Source: a candidate division TM6 bacterium UASB124 (GTDB lineage: Bacteria > Dependentiae > Babeliae > Babeliales > RVW-14). Taken from it: a DNA stretch of 21,135 bases. The stretch covers positions 79,441 to 100,575 of the forward strand of contig LDIV01000002.1 in the NCBI GenBank assembly GCA_001468855.1, written 5' to 3'. This document shows, in pieces, positions 15,174-21,135 of this stretch. How positions within the stretch are numbered: the stretch's first letter is position 1; each line of letters opens with the position of its first letter. The notes beneath the pieces are model-generated. The model searched no databases and had not been told where the DNA came from. It was given only the letters and a program-made list of their open reading frames with translations. Made by a program: the position numbers and the translations under genes.

Positions 15174-16019
15174 TTACTTTTTTAACATATCCTTGAGAAA
15201 TGTTAATTTATTACGTAGTTCAATACTTTCTTTTGTTGAATGCAAACTTGATGAAGGTGTATGCTTTGATATTTTATCGTCTGAGGTTTTTTGAAATTGA
15301 CTCTTTGCCCAGTTCCACAGTAAAACATGCTGTGCTCTTTCAATGAAGGCTTGATATGTTGTCTGGACGGTTTGGTTTATTTCTTGTGTTGTCAATTGTG
15401 AAGTTCTTTGCCATTCCATCATTGCTTGTAATTTATTAAGAACACTTGTCTTGCGATTTAAAAATTCTGTTTTCATGATAGATGGTATGTTTTCCAGATC
15501 AAGCCCTGATTTTTCGAATAATGTGTATATTGATGCGTCGACTTCTTTAATAAGTTTTTCGTTCGGTTGATATACAACAACCTGGCTTCGTAAGGTTTGG
15601 TTGAGCTGTCCCAACAAAAGAAAGTCTATTTGCTTTCTATCTATAGATGTTCGATTTGTGTTTGTAAGTTGTTGATTGAGACGAGAACATACATTCTCGG
15701 TTATTCGTTGGAGCTCTTCTTGGTCTGTTGATGTGTCAGTGGTATTGATTGATCTTTGATAACCGTTGCTTTCTTGTTGATGTACATATTGTGCTATAAA
15801 TTGTTGAACATAAAGTGATAATTCATCCTGTTGTATCTGCGCTTTATGTAAAAAATCAACGTTTTTTTGTTTATTTGTTGCCTCTCTAGTGAATGCTTTT
15901 TTTTGATCTGATATTTTTGGAGAAGAATTATTGTGTATGTTAAGTGTATTTTTTATGGTTGCAGCACAAAGAGATGGAAGAATAAGATAGCTGGCGATAT
16001 ATATAATGCTTTTTTTCAT
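15174..16019 (-). CDS. Exported helical protein of unknown function, 281 aa
   Basis: No family is recognised. The start at 16019 is preferred over the ATG at 16034 because the AAAGGA ribosome-binding site lies between them. The first 20 residues (MKKSIIYIASYLILPSLCAA) then form a clean signal peptide. The mature protein is polar, Gln/Asn/Thr/Ser-rich and mostly helical (for example EELQRITENVCSRLNQQLTN and ELRNKLTFLKDMLKK at the end), with long amphipathic segments but no clear heptad coil. It has one cysteine after the signal. It is the last gene of the four-gene minus-strand unit, 27 nt after the barrel gene, and is followed by the strong terminator. Periplasmic location and a role with the barrel protein are inferred from position only. 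Confidence 0.75.
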   Translation of the reverse strand: MKKSIIYIASYLILPSLCAATIKNTLNIHNNSSPKISDQKKAFTREATNKQKNVDFLHKAQIQQDELSLYVQQFIAQYVHQQESNGYQRSINTTDTSTDQEELQRITENVCSRLNQQLTNTNRTSIDRKQIDFLLLGQLNQTLRSQVVVYQPNEKLIKEVDASIYTLFEKSGLDLENIPSIMKTEFLNRKTSVLNKLQAMMEWQRTSQLTTQEINQTVQTTYQAFIERAQHVLLWNWAKSQFQKTSDDKISKHTPSSSLHSTKESIELRNKLTFLKDMLKK

Positions 16020-16046
16020 GCGAGATCCTTTCATTTTTGGTGTTGT

Positions 16047-18671
16047 TTAGAAATGATAATTAAGTCCTACGACAAAGGCAAATGCGATATCGTGGCCAAG
16101 ACTTTCATAACGTAGGTAGCCTTTTTCATCAACTCTGCGTGTCATAATGTTAGGTTGTCCGTCAAGGTCTTTATAGAGGCCGCCTGGGAAAAATATAATA
16201 GCTTTGAAGTTGCAATCGCAATGATTGAGGAGCCGATAAAGAACTTTGAAATCAAATTCAGTTCCGAGCATTCGTCGCGCATTCTGATCAGATTCCCAAC
16301 CGCAGAAGAGGGTTGGAACTCCTTTGACGGTATTTCGTAAACGAACCAGTTGTTCTTCAATGAGCGGATTGCAAGCCTTTCCGTTTTTGTTCCATTTTTT
16401 AAGTGTGGCGGATTCCCATAAGAACATAAGGTCGATAGTGCATAAAAGTTTTTTACGGTCTTCATAAGGGAACCACGTGAGGTTAAGCCCAATATATTCA
16501 AGGTTACCAAGATCCTTAATGTTGTCGTATGCATATAAAGTTCGATAAGAGATATTCAATGGTCTTGGTAATACGAGTCGGTCAAAGATTAAAAAGTTTT
16601 GAACGCCAAGGCCTTTATAGCGGGATCGCATAGGAACGAATCCTTTGTAATAATGATCGCATTCAAGGTTATATGGATATTTATCTCCAGAGATGTAGCC
16701 AAGTGCACCGGCAATTTTGAAAGGATATTTTTCAAATTCATAGCCAACATCAAGAAGCGCCATGAACCCTTGATAAGAAAGTTTATATGCAGGTCTAAAC
16801 CGTCTGTTCCCAAAAACTTCAGAGTTTACAAGAACATTTCTTCCGTTGAAGCGTGCTGCTGTTCCGCTGTCTGTAAGTAAAATTTGTCCTTGTCTTGAAA
16901 GATTTTTATTTGTCGGCGTTAATGAGATGTAACTTGGCATATTGAGAGGTTCAAAGGTGTCAACATTAGATATTAGCCGTTGTTGCTTATTAATAATTTC
17001 TTGGTCAGGAATAGAGGCTCCACCTGTTGTAAGGTTAGTGAATATATGGCTCATGGTTTTATACATGGCACCGTCTGTATTGCTGTGTTGCCATTCTGCT
17101 TGGTTTCTGTCTATGGCATGCATATGTTGGTGGCCACCTTGTCCGGCGAATTCAAAATTTACACTCCAGTTATTGTTATGCCAATCGGCCATAAAGCCAA
17201 CGGTATATAATTTTGAACTCGCATCAGCGCCAAATTCTATGGTTTGTTCAGGAGCATCGACATAGAGCATATATGGCTGAAGTAACATGCTTCCAATGTC
17301 GTCATTTTCTTTAGTGTAATCGAGGCGAGTTGCCCATGTTACACGATTCTTGCCGCTTCCACGTTCTGGGCGTGGCCCATAAATACGATTCCAGCGCTCA
17401 GGTCGTAGGGTATCACTAAATGATGCATTTGTTTCTCGCCACAGGTTAAAGTAAATGTCCCAGGTAAGGTTGTTACAGATTGTTGTTCGGAATAATGCAC
17501 CCGGTGGCATGTATGGGAAGCGTGTGTAGCCGCCGCGCCCACCCCAACCAAGATAGTCAACAGCCAAATCCTCATGGAACCCCATTGCGACACCACGCCC
17601 AACTATATAGGGGAAATACCCAACTTTAAGGAATGTTGGACGATTTTTAAACGTATCGGTAAATGTATCAAAGTTTAGTCTGAACCATGCTTGCTCTACA
17701 AAGAGTAATGGAATAAACGATTTAACTTTGACATTTTTAGCTATGGTTGGAATATCTTGGGCAATGGTCAGATTTTCCATTTCTGGAATCATGATTTCAT
17801 CAATAGCAAGTGGTGTGTATTGTGCCTCATCTCCCCAGAAAACATAATTGGTTAGGCGTACGCAAGCTTCAGATGTTGGTTTTTGGTAGCTCTGAGGTCC
17901 TTGCGTCATAAATAGATCAAAATTAAGTTTATGTCTTATAAAGTTATCGCGGTCATGGAAATCTGTGCGTAGTGTGTTGACGTAGTTATATAAGAAAAGA
18001 TCGTCTTTTAGCTTGCCACCAAAGTGAAGTTTGAGATTGTTTTTTGATATTAATTGTATCTCAGAAAGCCGTGTAATATCTGGTTCGTCTCCCTCTTCCC
18101 ATTGTCTACCCCATTTATTAACCCAAAAAGGTTGACGATATGATATTGTGGTGTTTTGATCAATTTCATTGTCTTTATCCGGTTCAATGCTATTTGCAGC
18201 ACCTGGTTCTGAGACAGTAATGTTATTACTCGTATCTGTTTGCTCAGTTTCAACTTCCGGTTGATTCGGATTGTTTGTTTCTTGAGTGGTATTATCTTGA
18301 TCTGTGTTTGTAGTTGTATTATGTGGACCTGTTTCCTGAGGATCCTGTGATTTTTTGTCGGATGTTTCTTCTTCATTATCTGCTGGATCAAATGTTTCTT
18401 CTTCATCATCTGCTGGATCTTGATCATCATGAACGATGTTGTTGGCTTTTTTACTTTCATCAATATCTAAGCCGTCGTCGTCATCTAGTTCTTCTGAGCC
18501 GATAATTATCTCATTGTCAGAACCTGGTTTTTGATCATCGAATGTTTGTTGTATTGTTTCATCGACCATCAATTTTTCAGGGTCATCCTCTACTATTGCA
18601 GTAAGGTTCGGTGTATTGTAGAGGAATATTATTCCTATGAACAATATGATCCATCGTGTTGTTTTTTTCAT
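16047..18671 (-). CDS. Large outer-membrane beta-barrel protein with acidic N-terminal linker, 874 aa
   Basis: The signal peptide is residues 1-25 (MKKTTRWIILFIGIIFLYNT, then PNLTA). Residues 26-about 178 form a disordered, very acidic Asp/Glu/Asn/Thr-rich linker with a tandem repeat (DPADDEEETF/DPADNEEETS). From about 180 on, the protein consists of alternating aromatic/polar strands (NLTWDIYFNLWRETNASF, NWSVNFEFAGQGGHQHMHAI, YIGLNLTWFPYEDRKKLLCT). It ends in AFAFVVGLNYHF, with the terminal Phe used by the BAM machinery. The size and the RPFWVNKWGRQWE-like start of the barrel recall alginate-export/porin-type barrels, but the family is not certain. The ribosome-binding site AAGGAG lies 6 nt before the ATG, and the gene starts 13 nt after the phosphoesterase stop. 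A transport substrate cannot be predicted. Confidence 0.85.
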   Translation of the reverse strand: MKKTTRWIILFIGIIFLYNTPNLTAIVEDDPEKLMVDETIQQTFDDQKPGSDNEIIIGSEELDDDDGLDIDESKKANNIVHDDQDPADDEEETFDPADNEEETSDKKSQDPQETGPHNTTTNTDQDNTTQETNNPNQPEVETEQTDTSNNITVSEPGAANSIEPDKDNEIDQNTTISYRQPFWVNKWGRQWEEGDEPDITRLSEIQLISKNNLKLHFGGKLKDDLFLYNYVNTLRTDFHDRDNFIRHKLNFDLFMTQGPQSYQKPTSEACVRLTNYVFWGDEAQYTPLAIDEIMIPEMENLTIAQDIPTIAKNVKVKSFIPLLFVEQAWFRLNFDTFTDTFKNRPTFLKVGYFPYIVGRGVAMGFHEDLAVDYLGWGGRGGYTRFPYMPPGALFRTTICNNLTWDIYFNLWRETNASFSDTLRPERWNRIYGPRPERGSGKNRVTWATRLDYTKENDDIGSMLLQPYMLYVDAPEQTIEFGADASSKLYTVGFMADWHNNNWSVNFEFAGQGGHQHMHAIDRNQAEWQHSNTDGAMYKTMSHIFTNLTTGGASIPDQEIINKQQRLISNVDTFEPLNMPSYISLTPTNKNLSRQGQILLTDSGTAARFNGRNVLVNSEVFGNRRFRPAYKLSYQGFMALLDVGYEFEKYPFKIAGALGYISGDKYPYNLECDHYYKGFVPMRSRYKGLGVQNFLIFDRLVLPRPLNISYRTLYAYDNIKDLGNLEYIGLNLTWFPYEDRKKLLCTIDLMFLWESATLKKWNKNGKACNPLIEEQLVRLRNTVKGVPTLFCGWESDQNARRMLGTEFDFKVLYRLLNHCDCNFKAIIFFPGGLYKDLDGQPNIMTRRVDEKGYLRYESLGHDIAFAFVVGLNYHF
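18362..18421 (-). repeat. Two-copy 30-bp tandem repeat in the acidic linker
   Basis: Copies at 18362-18391 and 18392-18421 differ at a few bases. The unit is ten codons, encoding DPADxEEETx, so copy number can change without a frameshift. This would lengthen or shorten the acidic linker of the barrel protein. Confidence 0.8.
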
Positions 18672-18684
18672 GAAAATCTCCTTT

Positions 18685-20316
18685 TTATTGTGTTGTTATA
18701 TTATTTGTTAATTGATCTTGATCAGTATTTTTTATTGGTTGAAAAGCAGATGATGTTGGGACGACCTTGTCAGAAGTGTCTGTTTTGTGTTTGCTTTGAT
18801 CAAGTTTTTGTTGATCTGCTGGCTGTTGGTTTCTTAATTGAACCGCTATTTCTTGTGCATGCTTGGCTATTTCTTGTGCATGCTTACTTATTTCTTCTGC
18901 GTGATCAGCAATGGTTGGCGTCACCGTAAACGTTTGTCGGTGTTGAATGGGCGCTTTTTGTTGCGGTTGAGGTACGCTTACCGATGGTTGGAGCGCAGAC
19001 GATAGTTGCTTCTGTTTGTTATCTGATTTACGTTGTTTTGGGGATACGGAAGTTAAATCGACTTTTTTTGTTGTGCCTTCTTCTGTGCCGGATAAAAGAT
19101 TGTACGTTGTTGCCTTAAATGGCTCTTGAGTTTGTACATTGCGGTTATAGAGTGTGATTTTCCAATCATCTAAATTTTGCGCAGGCGTTAAGATGACGAA
19201 GGCATCGTGTTTGAAGTTTATTGCCTTCTGATATGTAGGAGTGGGACACGATAGGATGGTCCATGCAGTTGATTCCATGTCAGGCTCAAGGAGTCTAAGC
19301 CCGGTATGCGGTTGATAGGTTTCGCGTTTTTTTTCACCTTTAAAGATTACTTTAACGTTTATTGCCGAATCGAATGATTCTCTCTTCTCTTTGAGGTTAA
19401 ATGTTTCAAGTCTTTTGGCGGATGTGGTGTTAAGGAAACCAGCAAAATTAGTTTCTTGTAAAAGCTCATTTTGGCTTCGGCCTGAATCAGAAATACGAAT
19501 AACTTCATTAGAATTTGAAATACTTGGGATATAAAGAGCCAGAGGCAAGGTATTAAAAAATTTGTTTACCTCCTTGCCTAAGGGGATTGTTTGTTTTGAT
19601 AAATATGAAGCTCTGATTTGAAGTTCTGTTTTAAGTGTATGCTCTTGCCAATAATTACCGGTTTCATGATTGCCTTTAAGGTAAATGACATTGTCAGGAT
19701 TTGCTTGTAATAATCGCATAACCAGGCTTAATGTTTCCATGGAGTAAGGAGAACGACTGACGACATCTCCCATAAAAATGATGAAGTTGTCAGAGTTGCT
19801 TACTTTAAAATTATTGGATATAACATTGAGTTCTTTAAGCTTTATCAAATCGCGGGTAAGAGAGTGTAGAGCTCCCTGTATATTGCCAAAAATAACAATT
19901 TTTGTTTGCTCAGTAGGATTAATTTTGCAAATGAATGAATCTTTGTAGCCTGCGGCTTCCCGTGTTGATGCTAGTGTTTCAAGCTGATACTTAAAAAAAC
20001 TTGCAGACCATTGCGGTGGATTTGTTAGCTTGAAAAAACCTAAAAGCCACAGCAATTTTTCTTTAATGTTGCTTTTCCATGTTGGAACGAGAGTCTTATA
20101 ATAGGATCCAAATTCAGGCTTGATTGTATTCTCGGAATCCATGGGAATATTTTCGTTTGTTGTTTTGATGTATGTTGTAAGTGTATTAAGGGTTGTAAAA
20201 CCGGTTGTGTAGGTTGGGCGTGGGATGGCAAATAAAAATAAAAAAATACAGACAATTAAACCCAAAACAATTGGAATATAACGAAATAATAATTGTTTAA
20301 TAAAATTTTTCTTCAT
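18685..20316 (-). CDS. Membrane-anchored calcineurin-like phosphoesterase with altered metal-site motifs, 543 aa
   Basis: The N-terminal membrane helix (about 11-31, FRYIPIVLGLIVCIFLFLFA) anchors the protein; the rest is probably periplasmic. A phosphoprotein-phosphatase-like (calcineurin-type) domain spans about 138-400. Motif 1, normally GDxHG, reads GNIQG (144-148), so both metal ligands Asp and His are replaced. Motif 2, normally GDxxDRG, reads GDVVSRS (183-189): the bridging Asp184 and Arg188 remain. Motif 3, GNHE, is intact (215-218). A later SDSGRSQNEL stretch follows. With two of the usual metal ligands gone, activity may be lost or changed; this is inference. The C-terminal 140 residues are Gln/Thr/Pro-rich and contain a helical repeat (HAQEIAKHAQEIA). 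The gene lies 41 nt after the channel gene and 13 nt before the barrel gene, probably co-transcribed with both. Confidence 0.85.
   Translation of the reverse strand: MKKNFIKQLLFRYIPIVLGLIVCIFLFLFAIPRPTYTTGFTTLNTLTTYIKTTNENIPMDSENTIKPEFGSYYKTLVPTWKSNIKEKLLWLLGFFKLTNPPQWSASFFKYQLETLASTREAAGYKDSFICKINPTEQTKIVIFGNIQGALHSLTRDLIKLKELNVISNNFKVSNSDNFIIFMGDVVSRSPYSMETLSLVMRLLQANPDNVIYLKGNHETGNYWQEHTLKTELQIRASYLSKQTIPLGKEVNKFFNTLPLALYIPSISNSNEVIRISDSGRSQNELLQETNFAGFLNTTSAKRLETFNLKEKRESFDSAINVKVIFKGEKKRETYQPHTGLRLLEPDMESTAWTILSCPTPTYQKAINFKHDAFVILTPAQNLDDWKITLYNRNVQTQEPFKATTYNLLSGTEEGTTKKVDLTSVSPKQRKSDNKQKQLSSALQPSVSVPQPQQKAPIQHRQTFTVTPTIADHAEEISKHAQEIAKHAQEIAVQLRNQQPADQQKLDQSKHKTDTSDKVVPTSSAFQPIKNTDQDQLTNNITTQ
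18846..18908 (-). repeat. Three-copy 21-bp tandem repeat in the phosphoesterase tail
   Basis: Three 21-bp units (18846-18866, 18867-18887, 18888-18908), the first two nearly identical and the third diverged. They encode seven-residue units of the HAQEIAK type, which are one heptad each and likely form a short helix or coiled coil. Copy changes keep the frame. Confidence 0.8.
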
Positions 20317-20357
20317 TACGTCATTTATCCTTTTTATTGCGTGTTACTGAGATAAAG

Positions 20358-21135
20358 TTATATGAGGATGATATACGTAGTCAAACTTACAAGCAAGAAT
20401 GTCATTATAATAAAAAAGATACCATTAATTTTTTCAAGTTTTTCTTCCACCTTACTGATATTCTCTTTGCCTGCATTAACCATATAGTAACGTGTGAGAA
20501 GTAGTTGAATGGCAAATACGATGAACGAAAAGAACAGTAATAACAAATAAATTGCATCGGTAGTGGTGAAATAACCGACGGTAGGCATCATTTGTTCAAT
20601 GACAAATCGGTAACCAAGTAGAGCGGTAAGCGCTGTGATGGCGATAGAAAATTTACCGACAATATTTGAAGCATTCATTACAAAGGAAAATAATGATAAA
20701 AATGTTGCAGAGTAAAGTGGTATGAAGATGATTAATGCTTTGCGAGCACTGGCTTTAGCAAAATTAAGAACAAACAGGGCCTTTGGATTTTCAACTTTTT
20801 TTGATGGGTCTTGTCGGTCCAATTGAAGCGGCAAAAATCCGGTATCAACATTCATATCTTGGAATTTCCATCCAGCTGGTGCGATATGGGATTTAACTTG
20901 AAATGATGATGCATCAACGGTAAAAATCATTTCACGCGGTGTTGTAAAATTATTTGAAAGAACAATGGGGAGTCGATGATCTTCAAATGGGAATTTATAA
21001 AAGTTGAGGTCAGTTTTAAGCTCAAAAATGACATTATATTTTGCAAAAATATAATCATTAACCAATTTAATATCAGGTGGACTTAGGTAAGTTATTTTTC
21101 CATTGTCGATTGAAAATTTTCCAATGGTATCAAGC
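20358..21135 (-). CDS. Pentameric ligand-gated ion channel (Cys-loop superfamily), 5' end off the window
   Basis: The frame is open to the right edge; the visible 258 residues are the end of the protein. A TTG at 21065 could be mistaken for its start, but the coding frame continues upstream to 21135. The extracellular domain shows the family signature TDLNFYKFPFEDHRLPI (FPF at 48-50 of the visible part). As in other bacterial members, the two cysteines of the eukaryotic loop are absent. Four membrane helices follow: M1 about 132-153 with its conserved Pro139, M2 about 160-182 ending QMMP, the M2-M3 loop PTVGYFTTTDAIY, M3 about 193-215, then a short charged cytoplasmic segment, and M4 about 237-258 at the C-terminus. 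Bacterial relatives (GLIC, ELIC) are ion channels opened by protons or small amines. The ligand here is unknown. It is the first visible gene of the operon with the phosphoesterase and barrel protein. Confidence 0.88.
   Translation of the reverse strand, partial: LDTIGKFSIDNGKITYLSPPDIKLVNDYIFAKYNVIFELKTDLNFYKFPFEDHRLPIVLSNNFTTPREMIFTVDASSFQVKSHIAPAGWKFQDMNVDTGFLPLQLDRQDPSKKVENPKALFVLNFAKASARKALIIFIPLYSATFLSLFSFVMNASNIVGKFSIAITALTALLGYRFVIEQMMPTVGYFTTTDAIYLLLLFFSFIVFAIQLLLTRYYMVNAGKENISKVEEKLEKINGIFFIIMTFLLVSLTTYIILI

Noticed and set aside
20358..21065. Channel gene starting at the TTG at 21065
   Set aside because: The frame stays open upstream to the window edge with family-like sequence (NGKITYLSPPDI), so the gene is truncated by the window and does not start at this TTG.
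1..21135. CRISPR arrays, tRNA or rRNA genes, insertion sequences, prophage genes
   Set aside because: No regular short direct repeats with unique spacers, no transposase or integrase frames, and no tRNA-like cloverleaf or rRNA sequence were recognised. The only periodic repeats are coding.

Overview
The window is AT-rich DNA from a bacterium with an outer membrane: Sec signal peptides, a lipobox, an outer-membrane barrel ending in Phe and a MacA-type periplasmic adaptor are all present. Standard code 11 fits, since TGA is used as a stop and Shine-Dalgarno sites are readable. Secreted eukaryote-type deubiquitinases with ubiquitin-interacting motifs, giant secreted beta-propeller proteins and many unrecognised exported proteins suggest an intracellular or protist-associated lineage. 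Candidatus Dependentiae (TM6) is my best guess. This is inference from gene content; no marker phylogeny is possible here.

Left part (1-5472, minus): one open frame of 1824 codons with no stop, running off the left edge. It encodes an exported protein with three seven-bladed WD40-like propellers separated by a repeated spacer module. A promoter lies just upstream. Next come three minus-strand genes that probably form a small operon: an exported protein (7124-6372), a 52-residue lipoprotein (6295-6137) with a nine-G run against its start codon, and a 52-residue protein with 16 cysteines that looks like a metallothionein (6114-5956). A terminator follows at 5920-5895. The two 52-residue genes are easily missed because of their size.

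Middle (7245-11055, plus): rsmG (16S rRNA m7G methyltransferase), an exported protein of unknown function, then two paralogous exported USP-like (C19) deubiquitinases. Only the second carries a C-terminal tail with three ubiquitin-interacting motifs. A perfect 12-bp hairpin separates these from the convergent minus-strand MacAB-type exporter: adaptor 14247-13039, ATPase 13033-12344, permease 12347-11136. A membrane-anchored SagB/nitroreductase-family enzyme is divergent from it (14381-15088).

Right part (21135-15174, minus): four closely spaced genes that look like one operon ending at a perfect 17-bp hairpin. In transcription order they are a pentameric ligand-gated ion channel (Cys-loop superfamily, N-terminus beyond the right edge), a membrane-anchored calcineurin-like phosphoesterase with damaged metal-binding motifs, a large outer-membrane barrel with an acidic N-terminal linker, and a small exported helical protein. 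The joint role of these four is unknown. An envelope sensing or signalling unit is possible but speculative.
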